Positions 1 through 7,696 of a DNA stretch of 64,000 nt are shown here, piece by piece; position 1 is the first letter of the stretch; each line of letters starts with the position of its first letter. A program made the translations under genes and the position numbers. A model generated the notes under the pieces. That model worked only from the letters and a program-made list of their open reading frames with translations, searched no databases and was not told the origin of the DNA. Origin of the DNA: Cellulomonas chengniuliangii (GTDB taxonomy: Bacteria; Actinomycetota; Actinomycetes; Actinomycetales; Cellulomonadaceae); contig NZ_CP101988.1 in NCBI RefSeq assembly GCF_024508335.1, positions 2,418,001 through 2,482,000 of the forward strand, given 5' to 3'.

Positions 1-266
1 TCCGCCAGGGAGTGGCCGTGTGGCTGTGGGCCGTGGTGGTCTCGGTGGTCGTCGCGGTGCTCACCGCGATCGCTGGCGCGCGCTACAACGTGCTGGCCGA
101 GCTGAACGGCGTGCCGACCGTGCCGGTGGACCAGGGCGACCTCACCACCGCCGGGATCATCGCGCTGCTCGTGGTGGCCGCGGTGGGCCTGCTGGGGGCG
201 GTGCTCGGAGGGCTGGGCGGCATGCGGTTCCACCGCAGGATCGATCGCTACAGCTTCGGCGAGTGA
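1..266 (+). CDS. C-terminal part of an integral membrane protein (5' end outside window)
   Basis: The reading frame is open to the left edge (first full codon at base 3) and stops at 264-266, so this is the 3' end of a longer gene. The visible 85 or so residues hold two hydrophobic helices (roughly residues 4-22 and 47-70 of the visible part) separated by a short polar loop, and end in a basic, arginine-rich cytoplasmic-looking tail. No family motif is visible and I do not assign a function. The GTG at 12 could be mistaken for a start, but the frame continues upstream of it without a stop. Confidence 0.6.
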   Translation, partial: RQGVAVWLWAVVVSVVVAVLTAIAGARYNVLAELNGVPTVPVDQGDLTTAGIIALLVVAAVGLLGAVLGGLGGMRFHRRIDRYSFGE

Positions 267-329
267 CGCTGATGTGGCGGTGTCCCGGCCCGCTCGACTC
301 ACTGACGTCTGCCGGGTCGTCGTGACCTC

Positions 330-347
330 TATACCCCTAGGGGTATA
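330..347. promoter_or_regulatory. CsoR/CstR-type operator, perfect 18-bp palindrome
   Basis: TATACCCCTAGGGGTATA is a perfect palindrome with the A/T-ends, C-tract and G-tract typical of CsoR-family operators. A -10-like TATATT overlaps its right end (344-349), about 7 bases from the GTG at 357. Transcription could therefore begin at or next to the start codon, giving a (nearly) leaderless mRNA, and repressor binding would cover the promoter. A related site lies at 2291-2308 before the regulator gene itself. Confidence 0.85.
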
Positions 348-356
348 TTAGGGAGC

Positions 357-2285
357 GTGGAAACGCCCCCCGCCCTCCCCGCGCCCGTCCCCGCCGACCC
401 CACCAGCACGCCTCCCGCCCGCCGACGGATCGTCATCGTCGGCGGCGTCGCCGGGGGCATGAGCGCCGCGGCCCGCGCCCGGCGCAACGACGAGCACGCC
501 GAGATCATCGTGCTCGAGCAGTCTGAGCACGTCTCGTTCGCGAACTGCGGCCTGCCGTACCACCTGTCCGGCGAGATCGATCGACGCGACGCCCTGCTCC
601 TCCACACCCCCGAGTCTCTCGCCTCGACCCTCGCCCTGGACGTCCGCACCCGCACGCGGGCGACGGCGGTGGACCCCGCCGCCCAGACCGTCACGGTCGC
701 GACCCCTGACGGCGAGCAGGTCCTCGCCTACGACGCGCTTCTCCTCGCGCCGGGCGCGGTGGCCGTGCGGCCGCCGATCGAGGGCCTCGACCACCCCGCC
801 GTGCACGCGCTGCGGACCATCCCCGACGTGGACTCGCTGCGCGCGGAAGTCGAGCGGATCACCGCAGCCCGGGGCGCCGGCGCAGAGGCGCCCCGCGCCG
901 TCGTGGTGGGGGCCGGCTTCATCGGCCTCGAGGCCGTCGAGGCGCTGTCCGCCCGCGGCGTGGCGGTCGAGCTCGTCGAGCTGGCCGACCACGTGCTGCC
1001 GCCGCTCGACGCCGAGCTGGCCCCCCTGCTGGCCGACGAGCTCACCGCGCACGGCGTGGGACTGCACCTGGGGACCTCAGCGCAGTCGATCCGCCCGGCC
1101 GGCCCCGCAGGCGCTCCCGGGCCCTCCGAGGACGACGGCCGAGTGGTCGTGGCACTGTCCGACGGCACGCTCCTCCCCGCCGACCTCGTGGTCGTCAATG
1201 TGGGCGTCCGCCCGGCCAGCGACCTCGCCCGTGACGCCGGGCTCGACCTGGGGCACGGCGGGGCCATCCGGGTGGACGCCGACCAGCGCACCTCCGATCC
1301 GCGTATCTGGGCCGTGGGCGACGCCGTCGAGGTCGTCCACGCCGTGACCGGCACGACGGGCCCTGTGCCCCTCGCCGGGCCCGCGAACCGGCAGGGCCGC
1401 CGCGCCGCCGACGCGATGACCGGGCGGCGCACCACCCCCCAGGCGCCGGTCCTCGGCACGGCGATCGTGCGTGTCTTCGGCCTGACCGCCGCGGTGACCG
1501 GCGCCAGCCAGGCTGCGCTGAGGCGCGCCGGCATCGAGCACGAGGCCGTCCACCTGCACCCGGCGCACCACGCCGGGTACTTCCCCGGCGCCGACCCGAT
1601 CCACCTGGTCGCGTCCTTCGGCATGGACGGGCGCCTGCTCGGCGCGCAGGCCGTGGGGCGGTCCGGCGTGGACAAGCGGATCGACGTGCTCGCCACGGCG
1701 CTGCGCGCGGAGATGACCGCCGACGACCTGGCCGAGCTCGAGCTGGCCTACGCCCCGCCGTACGGGTCGGCCAAGGACCCGGTGAACATGGTGGGCTTCG
1801 TCGCCCAGAACGTGCTGAGCGGCGCCATGCCGCAGTGGCAGGCCTGGCAGCTCGAGGAGGCCGTGAACACCAGCCTCATCCTCGATGTGCGATCCGCCGC
1901 CGAGGTCGCGCGCGGGCACGTCAGGGGCGCGCTGCACATCCCGCACACCGAGCTGCGCGCACGCCTGGACGAGGTCGTCGCCGCGGCCGGCGGGCGCCCC
2001 GTCAAGGTGCACTGCGCCAGCGGCGTCCGCTCCCACCTGGCCACCCGCATCCTGCTGGCCCACGGAATCGACGCCAGCAACCTGTCTGGCGGCTGGCTCA
2101 CCCTCGAGGCCGCGCGCCGCGCGACCTCGCCCCACCCCGCATCACCCACCACTCCGGAGGAACCCGTTATGTGCTACCCCGTCGCCTGCCCCACTTGCGG
2201 CAAGACCACCTGGGACGGCTGCGGCATGCACGCCGAGGACGTCATGTCCTCGGTGGAGCCCAGCCAGCGGTGCACGTGCCGCTGA
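357..2285 (+). CDS. FAD-dependent CoA-disulfide/persulfide reductase with C-terminal rhodanese domain and cysteine-rich tail
   Basis: The N-terminal two thirds is a pyridine nucleotide-disulfide oxidoreductase. It has an FAD Rossmann loop VGGVAGG near residue 28, SFANCGLPY with the CoADR-type catalytic Cys64, a second dinucleotide fold VVVGAGFIGLEA near residue 180, and the FAD-binding WAVGDAVE. Residues ~500-585 are a rhodanese domain with active loop HCASGVRS (Cys553). CoADR-rhodanese fusions reduce CoA persulfides or polysulfides with NAD(P)H and handle sulfane sulfur. The protein continues through a proline-rich linker into a cysteine-rich 38-residue tail (MCYPVACPTCGKTTWDGCG...) that in relatives is usually a separate small protein; see the nested ORF. 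GTG 357 is used as start because the operator/promoter ends just before it. Regulation is most likely by the CstR-like protein downstream. Confidence 0.88.
   Translation: METPPALPAPVPADPTSTPPARRRIVIVGGVAGGMSAAARARRNDEHAEIIVLEQSEHVSFANCGLPYHLSGEIDRRDALLLHTPESLASTLALDVRTRTRATAVDPAAQTVTVATPDGEQVLAYDALLLAPGAVAVRPPIEGLDHPAVHALRTIPDVDSLRAEVERITAARGAGAEAPRAVVVGAGFIGLEAVEALSARGVAVELVELADHVLPPLDAELAPLLADELTAHGVGLHLGTSAQSIRPAGPAGAPGPSEDDGRVVVALSDGTLLPADLVVVNVGVRPASDLARDAGLDLGHGGAIRVDADQRTSDPRIWAVGDAVEVVHAVTGTTGPVPLAGPANRQGRRAADAMTGRRTTPQAPVLGTAIVRVFGLTAAVTGASQAALRRAGIEHEAVHLHPAHHAGYFPGADPIHLVASFGMDGRLLGAQAVGRSGVDKRIDVLATALRAEMTADDLAELELAYAPPYGSAKDPVNMVGFVAQNVLSGAMPQWQAWQLEEAVNTSLILDVRSAAEVARGHVRGALHIPHTELRARLDEVVAAAGGRPVKVHCASGVRSHLATRILLAHGIDASNLSGGWLTLEAARRATSPHPASPTTPEEPVMCYPVACPTCGKTTWDGCGMHAEDVMSSVEPSQRCTCR
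2169..2285 (+). CDS. Nested in-frame small cysteine-rich protein (internal start within the CoADR-rhodanese ORF)
   Basis: An ATG at 2169 lies in frame with the upstream ORF and is preceded by a good ribosome site (GGAGGA at about 2157-2162, ~7 bases spacing). Translation from here would give a 38-residue protein with seven cysteines: CYPVACPTCGK, DGCGMHAEDV and a CTCR C-terminus. From general knowledge, small proteins of this type (MCYPVxCxxCGKTTWxGCGxH) occur as free-standing genes in actinobacteria, probably metal binding. So either the stop codon of the rhodanese gene has been lost and two genes fused, or both a long and a short product are made. The linker before it (proline/threonine-rich) looks like former intergenic DNA. 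Confidence 0.55.
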   Translation: MCYPVACPTCGKTTWDGCGMHAEDVMSSVEPSQRCTCR

Positions 2286-2290
2286 CCCCT

Positions 2291-2308
2291 GGTACCCAGG
2301 GGGGTATC
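2291..2308. promoter_or_regulatory. Second CsoR/CstR-type operator upstream of the regulator gene
   Basis: GGTACCCAGGGGGGTATC matches the perfect palindrome at 330-347 at 13 of 18 positions, keeping TACCC and GGGGTAT in both halves. It lies 6 bases after the stop of the reductase gene and 30 bases before the regulator start, so the regulator probably controls its own transcription as well as the upstream gene. Confidence 0.7.
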
Positions 2309-2338
2309 GTGCTGAGCAGTTCACGAGGAGGAGCGCAC

Positions 2339-2608
2339 ATGGAGCTCGACAAAGACGAGATGGCCAAGGTCAGCAACCGGCTCAAGCGCGCCCAGGGCCA
2401 GCTGGCCGCGGTCGTCCGGATGCTCGACGAGGGACGTGACTGCGAGGACGTGGTCACCCAGCTCTCCGCGGTGTCCCGCGCCCTGGACCGGGCTGGCTTC
2501 GCCATCATCGCCTCGGGCATGCGGCAGTGCATGACCCGGAGCGACGACGGCGACGACGAGACGCTGGACGTGCAGAAGCTCGAGAAGCTGTTCCTCTCGC
2601 TGGCCTGA
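2339..2608 (+). CDS. CsoR/RcnR-family repressor, CstR-like (persulfide-sensing type)
   Basis: The 89-residue all-helical DUF156 protein starts at ATG 2339 after GAGGAG. The family motif RLKRAQGQLAAVVRMLDEG is present. Copper-sensing CsoR proteins use Cys-His-Cys; here the cysteines Cys35 and Cys64 are conserved but the position of the histidine is Gly60 (context ASGMRQC). Two cysteines without the histidine is the pattern of CstR, which forms di-, tri- or tetrasulfide links with sulfane sulfur. This agrees with the neighbouring persulfide reductase/rhodanese gene. Assignment to persulfide rather than copper sensing is inference from these residues and context. Confidence 0.85.
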   Translation: MELDKDEMAKVSNRLKRAQGQLAAVVRMLDEGRDCEDVVTQLSAVSRALDRAGFAIIASGMRQCMTRSDDGDDETLDVQKLEKLFLSLA

Positions 2609-2650
2609 CCGGCCGCCCGCACCCGGCGTGGCCAGGCAGGCCGCGCCGGA

Positions 2651-3793
2651 TCAGCCGGATCCCGGCTCCCGTTCCAGCAGGGTCAGCACCTCGTAGTGCG
2701 CCGTCTGCGGGAACATGTCCAGCACCTGCGCGCGCCGAGGGCGCAACGACGGCATCGACTCGAGGTCGCGGGCTAGCGAGCCCGCATGGCAGCTCGAGTA
2801 CACGACGTGGCGCACCGACGACCGCTCGAGCCAACGGCTCAGGCCCTCGCCGAGCCCGCGCCGTGGCGGGTTGACGATGACGAGCTCGGGCGGCTGGTCC
2901 GAGGGCGATCCGAGCGCGAAAGCCGTGGCGTCACCCGCCTGGAACGCCACCCGGTCCAGCCCGGCCTCGCGCGCGCTGGCCTGGGCGCTGGCGATGGCCT
3001 CCACGCTGGTCTCGATGCCCACCACCTGGCGGGCCGGGTCGGCGCAGTGCAGCGCGAAGCCCCCGACCCCGCAGTACAGGTCCCACACCGAGGACGGCGA
3101 GCGCTCCGCCACCCAGGCGGCCGCCTGCCGGTAGAGCGCGGCCGCCACCGCGGTGTTGGTCTGGAAGAAGCTCTGCGGCCGCAGGTGCAGGTCGATGCCG
3201 TTCAGCCGCATGCGCAGCGTCTGCTGCTCGGTGAGCACGATCTCCCGGTCCCCCTCGACGGTGGCCTTGTGCTCCGGGTGCAGGTTGACGGACACGACCG
3301 CGAGCCGCGGCAACGCCGACAGCAGCGCCGGCAGGTGCTTGCGGATCCGCGCGACGGCCTCCTGGGACCGCAGCACGAGCCGCAGCATGAGCTCGCCGTC
3401 GGGCGACTCCGTGACGAGCAGGTACTTCAGCTCGCCGGTGCGGCGCGGCACCACGTAGGGCTCGATCCCCGCCTGCGCGACGAACGCCGCCAGCACGGGG
3501 AAGCACGCCTGCAGCCCGGGGGTGTACAGCCCGCACTCGCGCAGGTCCACGCCCCGCCCGTCGGGGTCGAGGATTCCCAGAGTCGGAGCCTGGACGTCGC
3601 CGCCCACCACCAGCTTCGCCTTGTTGCGGAACCCCTGCTCCGGGCTCTGGAGCGGGTCGAGCCACTCCAGGCCGGACGGGTCGCCGAGCGCGTGGGCGGC
3701 GTGGCGCTGCTTGCCGGCGAGCTGCTCGGCGTACGGCTGCCCCATCAACGTGCAGGATCGGCACTGCGCTGCGGAGAAGTACGAGCAGTGCAT
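2651..3793 (-). CDS. rlmC: 23S rRNA (uracil-747-C5)-methyltransferase RlmC
   Basis: This SAM-dependent methyltransferase of 380 residues closely follows the enterobacterial RlmC pattern. The N-terminal MHCSYFSAAQCRSC gives Cys3, Cys11 and Cys14 of the 4Fe-4S site, with a fourth Cys near 87. It also carries GFRNKAKLVV, RPQSFFQTN, the SAM loop DLYCGVGGFALHC, NPPRRGLG, the catalytic region YSSCHA and the C-terminal MFPQTAHYEVLTLL. It has no N-terminal TRAM domain, as expected for RlmC and unlike RlmD. It converges with the CstR-like gene, 42 bases apart. RlmC is best known in gammaproteobacteria, so similarity this strong in a high-GC Gram-positive is notable. Confidence 0.92.
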   Translation of the reverse strand: MHCSYFSAAQCRSCTLMGQPYAEQLAGKQRHAAHALGDPSGLEWLDPLQSPEQGFRNKAKLVVGGDVQAPTLGILDPDGRGVDLRECGLYTPGLQACFPVLAAFVAQAGIEPYVVPRRTGELKYLLVTESPDGELMLRLVLRSQEAVARIRKHLPALLSALPRLAVVSVNLHPEHKATVEGDREIVLTEQQTLRMRLNGIDLHLRPQSFFQTNTAVAAALYRQAAAWVAERSPSSVWDLYCGVGGFALHCADPARQVVGIETSVEAIASAQASAREAGLDRVAFQAGDATAFALGSPSDQPPELVIVNPPRRGLGEGLSRWLERSSVRHVVYSSCHAGSLARDLESMPSLRPRRAQVLDMFPQTAHYEVLTLLEREPGSG

Positions 3794-3803
3794 GCGCGCG
3801 AGC

Positions 3804-4532
3804 CTACGTGACGGACCCGTGAGCCCTCGCCCGCCCCGCTTCCGGCGCGACGAGGGGGAAGGGCGCGCTCACCAGGCCGCGCCGGGTCCGCACGGTGTAC
3901 CGCGTGCGCCCGCGCTTCTCGATCACCCCGACCAGCCCGGCGTACCTGCCGCCGCCGAGCAGCCGCACCCGGTCCCCCGCGGCCAGCGCCCGGGCGCCGC
4001 TGGGCGCCGCGACCGTGACGGAGCGCTCCGCGACCGACCGGGCGTGCGCGAGCTCGGCCAGGTAGGCCGGGTGCATCTCCGCCGGGGCGCCGCGCAACGT
4101 CCACGTGTACAGCGCTGCCAAGTCCAACGTCGGGGAGCACACCGGGCAGGTGCGCACCCGCACCGGACGCCGGTGCGCGCTCGTGCGGTGGCCTGCCGGG
4201 CAGACCCCCACCCAGGGGCCCTCCACCTTCGGAGAGTCGGCGGGCACGCAGCGCTGGCCCGTGCCGCCGATGCGCACGGCCGTCGCCCGCCACACCGCGT
4301 CGTGGCCGTGCCCGGGGCCCACCAGGGCGTGCGCGATCTCGTGGAGCACCGTGTCACGCACCTGCTCGGGTGGGTGCAACGCCGTCAGCGCGCGCGACAG
4401 CCCGATCTCGCGCCGACCCGCCCGGCACACGCCGGCGCGGGTCTTGGCACGGTCGAGCACCAGGGTCCAGCCGCGCAGCCCGTGCTCTGCCATGAGGCCG
4501 AGCGCGAGGCTCCGCGCGTCGTCGAGGTCCAC
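3804..4532 (-). CDS. SprT-like zinc metallopeptidase-domain protein with C-terminal SH3/KOW-like segment
   Basis: The 242-residue protein has the SprT-like zinc site LHEIAHALVGPGHGHDAVW (His64, Glu65, His68 and a following His). A putative zinc ribbon follows (CPAGH ... RTCPVC). The last ~70 residues include a basic beta-rich segment (GDRVRLLGGGRYAGLVGVI) that resembles a KOW/SH3 fold for nucleic acid binding. SprT/Spartan-type proteins act on DNA-protein crosslinks in some organisms; the substrate here is unknown. It lies 5 bases after the acyl-CoA ligase stop on the same strand, so the two are probably cotranscribed without a clear functional link. Confidence 0.75.
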   Translation of the reverse strand: MDLDDARSLALGLMAEHGLRGWTLVLDRAKTRAGVCRAGRREIGLSRALTALHPPEQVRDTVLHEIAHALVGPGHGHDAVWRATAVRIGGTGQRCVPADSPKVEGPWVGVCPAGHRTSAHRRPVRVRTCPVCSPTLDLAALYTWTLRGAPAEMHPAYLAELAHARSVAERSVTVAAPSGARALAAGDRVRLLGGGRYAGLVGVIEKRGRTRYTVRTRRGLVSAPFPLVAPEAGRARAHGSVT

Positions 4533-4537
4533 CCGGC

Positions 4538-6226
4538 TCAGAGGGTCGGCAGGACCTGCTCGCGCACCTCCTTGCGGAGGACCTTCCCGAGCATCGAGCG
4601 GGGGGTCTCATGGATCTGCACCACGCGACGGGGCACCTTGTAGGCGGCCAGCCGCGCACGGCAGTAGGCGCGCAGCGCCGCCTCGTCGAGCTCCGCGCCG
4701 GGCTCCAGCTCGATCGCCGCGACGACCATCTCCCCGCCCCGCTCGAGCGGCTTGCCGATCACGGCCGCGTCGAGCACGTCCGGGTGGAGCCGCAGCACGG
4801 CCTCGACCTCGGTGGGCGAGACGTTGAAGCCCCCGGTGATGATGATCTCCTTGGCGCGGTCAACGATGGTCGTGAACCCGTCCTCGTCGACGGTGACGAT
4901 GTCCCCAGTGCGCAGCCACCCACCGGGGAGCAGCGTCTTGGCGGTCTCCTCGGGGTTGTTCCAGTAGCCCTGGAAGACCTGCGGGCCGTGCAGCAGCAGC
5001 TCGCCGGCCTCGCCCTGCGGCGCCTCCACCTCGGGGTCGTTCTGGTCGACCACCCTCATGGTCGTCGAGGGGAACGGCACACCGATCGTGCCGGTGCGGC
5101 GGGTGGGGTGGAACGGGTTGCCCAGCGCCACGGGCGACGACTCCGTCATCCCGTACCCCTCGACCAGCAGGCCGCCGGAGACCGACTCCCACAGCTCCAC
5201 CACGTGGGGCGGCAGGTTCATGGCGCCCGAGATGCAGAACCGGCACGAGCGCAGCGAGACGCCGCGCTCCTTCGCCGCGAGCGCGGTGCGCTCGTAGATG
5301 GGCGGCACCGCGCAGTACACCGTCGCCGGCGACTTCTTCATCGCGTCGAGGATCAGCTCGGGGTCGAACTTCGGGAACAGCACGATCAGCCCCTGCTTGC
5401 GGATGCCGTACGTCAGGTACAGCGTCATGCCGAACGCGTGGAACATCGGGAGGATCGCGTAGAAGACCTCCTTGCGCACCTCCGCTCCGTGCATCCACGC
5501 CTCGCCCTGGAGGGCGTTCGAGTACAGGTTGAAGTGGGTGAGCATGGCGCCCTTGGGCAGGCCCGTGGTGCCCGACGTGTACTGGATCGCGGCCAGGTCG
5601 CTCACCGAGGGGCGAGGGTGCTCGGCGCTGAGCGGGCCGTCCGCTAGGAGCTTCTCCCAGGGGATCGTGCCGGGGGCCGCGGCCGTCAGGGCGTCCCGCG
5701 TGGCGCGCAGCTTCTTGACCGGCAGGCTCAGCGCCAGCCGCTTGGCCGTCGGGAAGGCCTTAAGGATGTTCACCGACACGATGTGGTCGATCTCCACGTC
5801 GGCGGGGAACGCCTGGATCGCGGGGACGGCCTTGTCCCAGGCGATGACCACGCGGGCCTGGTGGTCCTCGAACAGGTGGCGCAGCTCGCGCGAGGTGTAC
5901 AGCGGGTTGTGCTCCACCACGATCGCGCCCAACCGCAGCACCGCGTAGAACGCGATGACGTGCTGAGGGCAGTTCGGCAGCACCAGGGCGACCCGGTCGC
6001 CGGCGCGGACGCCCAGGCGGCGGAGGCCCTCGGCCGCCCGCGCGACCTGGTCGCCGAGCTCGGAGTACGTGGTGCGGCGCCCGAAGAACTCGGTCGCGGG
6101 ATGACTGCCGCCCTCGGCCACGGAGCGCTCGAACATCTCCACGAGCGACTCGGTGGGGAGGTCGATCTCGGCCGGCACCCCCGGCTGATAGTTCTTCACC
6201 CAGGGCTGCTGGTCAGTCGTCGACAT
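4538..6226 (-). CDS. Long-chain fatty-acid-CoA ligase (AMP-forming)
   Basis: The 562-residue adenylate-forming enzyme carries YTSGTTGLPKGAMLTH (P-loop-like ATP motif), the A5 motif GYGMTESSP, LRTGDIV, and the hinge/A8 region VDRAKEIIITGGFNVSPTEVE. A near-C-terminal MLGKVLRKEVRE holds the catalytic Lys. It activates fatty acids as acyl-AMP and then acyl-CoA. The frame is open further upstream to 6295, but those residues are arginine-rich and overlap a broken kinase gene, so I use ATG 6226 (MSTTDQQPW). Chain length specificity cannot be read from the sequence. Confidence 0.88.
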   Translation of the reverse strand: MSTTDQQPWVKNYQPGVPAEIDLPTESLVEMFERSVAEGGSHPATEFFGRRTTYSELGDQVARAAEGLRRLGVRAGDRVALVLPNCPQHVIAFYAVLRLGAIVVEHNPLYTSRELRHLFEDHQARVVIAWDKAVPAIQAFPADVEIDHIVSVNILKAFPTAKRLALSLPVKKLRATRDALTAAAPGTIPWEKLLADGPLSAEHPRPSVSDLAAIQYTSGTTGLPKGAMLTHFNLYSNALQGEAWMHGAEVRKEVFYAILPMFHAFGMTLYLTYGIRKQGLIVLFPKFDPELILDAMKKSPATVYCAVPPIYERTALAAKERGVSLRSCRFCISGAMNLPPHVVELWESVSGGLLVEGYGMTESSPVALGNPFHPTRRTGTIGVPFPSTTMRVVDQNDPEVEAPQGEAGELLLHGPQVFQGYWNNPEETAKTLLPGGWLRTGDIVTVDEDGFTTIVDRAKEIIITGGFNVSPTEVEAVLRLHPDVLDAAVIGKPLERGGEMVVAAIELEPGAELDEAALRAYCRARLAAYKVPRRVVQIHETPRSMLGKVLRKEVREQVLPTL

Positions 6227-6669
6227 TCGGCCATTGTCTCGCGCGCACCTGGGAGCCTGTGGCCGACTCCGACGTCGAGTACGCCACATCCGCACGACGC
6301 CTGGAGCGTCCGCACGTCAGCCGGCCCCTCATTCGTGGCCCAGCGGACTACGCCATAGGGCCCGGGCACAACAGCGTCGTGTCCGGCGACGCCTTCGACG
6401 ATCACCAGGTCGAGCCCGGCGGGGACCTCGATCGCGCCGTCGCGCCCGTGGGCAGGCCAGGCGGGCGGCTGGAATCGGACGCCTGCCCCGTGCCGCACCG
6501 GCTCCAGCACGCCGTGGGCGAGCAGTGGCGCCCATCCGAACCACGACTCGTTCCACGCGACGTCGTCGGTGTGGACCACGGTCGAGGCGGGGCCGACGGC
6601 GTGCAGGCGCGCGGCGAGGGTGGTCTTGCCGCCCGCGAGCTGCGCCCGTCGGCCCCGGCGGGTGGCGTG
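6227..6669 (-). pseudogene. Degenerate P-loop nucleoside-kinase-like gene (both ends damaged)
   Basis: In the minus frame that begins after a TAA at 6670-6672, the peptide reads ...LAGGKTTLAARLHAVG...VVHTDDVAWNESWFGW...PAGLDLVIVEGVAG. This is the Walker A lysine region, the substrate Asp-Asp and Walker B-like strand of a uridine-kinase-like family, yet no start codon exists between the stop and the truncated Walker A. The first glycines of the P-loop are missing. After VEGVAG the sequence loses all resemblance to the family's LID and C-terminal part. I conclude it is a remnant. It sits between the ligase gene and an SDR gene on the same strand. Confidence 0.55.
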
Positions 6670-6700
6670 TTAGCGCCACTCGCCGAGCCGGACGGCCGGG

Positions 6701-7510
6701 TCAGTCGAGCAGGTCCTTCATCTGCTTGTAGATCAGCGCGGCGGACCGTCGGGGCGAGAGCCGCGCGAGGCGGTCCAGCATCGCGGAGTCCTTGCCGATG
6801 GTCACCCGGTAGGCGTCACGCTCCATCGCGTCGATGATGATGCGCGCGGCGTCCGCCGGGGAGGTCATCTTCCGCTGGGGCTGCTTCGCCGCCGTGCCCG
6901 GCTTCCCGTGCATCTCGACGCCGGAGTTCTTGGTGATCTCGGTCTCGATGGCGCCGGGGAACACGACGGTCACCGAGACCGGCGTCTGGGTGAGCTCGGA
7001 GTGCAGCCCCTCGGTCAGCAGCTTCACGGCGGCCTTCGACGCCCCGTAGATGGTCTGCCCCGGCACCGGGATGAACCCGCCCATGCTCGAGACGTTGACG
7101 ATGTGGGCTGCCGGCCGGGTGACGAGGTGCGGGAGGAACGCCTTGGTCGTGTGCACCACGCCCCAGAAGTTGATGTCCATGACCCGCTCGATGTCCTTGT
7201 ACTCGAGCTTGTCCATGGGGACGAAGGGCTGGATCACCCCGGCGCAGTTGATCAGGCCGTCCACCTGGCCGTGCTCCGCGATGATCTGCTCGGGCAGGGC
7301 CTCGACGGCGGCCCGGTCCGTGATGTTCACGACGTGGGTCGAGAGCCGGTCAGCGCGGTCGCCCGCTAGGTCGATGGTGGCCTTCAGCCCGTCTTCGTTG
7401 ACGTCGAGCGCCGCGACCCGTGCGCCTCGCGCGAGGAGGGCCAGCACCAGCTGCCGACCTATGCCGTTGCCACCACCCGTCACCGCGATGGTTGTGCCTG
7501 TCACCTTCAT
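6701..7510 (-). CDS. SDR-family oxidoreductase (classical short-chain dehydrogenase)
   Basis: The 269-residue Rossmann enzyme has TGGGNGIGRQL (cofactor loop), CAGV in place of NNAG, the catalytic Ser in NVSSMGG and Tyr-x-x-x-Lys in YGASKAAVK. ATG 7510 is chosen because AGAGGAGG precedes it by about 7 bases; the longer frame to 7564 has no such site. The C-terminal extension (RLARLSPRRSAALIYKQMKDLLD) is typical of SDRs related to mycobacterial acyl/steroid-type enzymes. Substrate unknown. The LDVNE after beta-2 suggests NAD(H) preference. Confidence 0.85.
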   Translation of the reverse strand: MKVTGTTIAVTGGGNGIGRQLVLALLARGARVAALDVNEDGLKATIDLAGDRADRLSTHVVNITDRAAVEALPEQIIAEHGQVDGLINCAGVIQPFVPMDKLEYKDIERVMDINFWGVVHTTKAFLPHLVTRPAAHIVNVSSMGGFIPVPGQTIYGASKAAVKLLTEGLHSELTQTPVSVTVVFPGAIETEITKNSGVEMHGKPGTAAKQPQRKMTSPADAARIIIDAMERDAYRVTIGKDSAMLDRLARLSPRRSAALIYKQMKDLLD

Positions 7511-7696
7511 TGGGGACACCTCCTCTGGAGTTGAGGCGACGTTAAACCCGGTGGACGCTGGCAAAACAGGACCTTAGGCCCGGTCAAGGCGACCCCTTCC
7601 GAGCGGCTCACAGGGGGATCGACGGTCCCCTCCAGCGTGGCGGGCGACCAGCCCGACGAAAGTCCCACCCCGCCGCGCCCTCCCCAAGGCCTCGGC

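Noticed and set aside
2339-2608. Calling the regulator a copper sensor CsoR
   Set aside because: The histidine of the Cys-His-Cys copper site is replaced by glycine and the neighbour is a sulfur enzyme, so a CstR-like role fits better.
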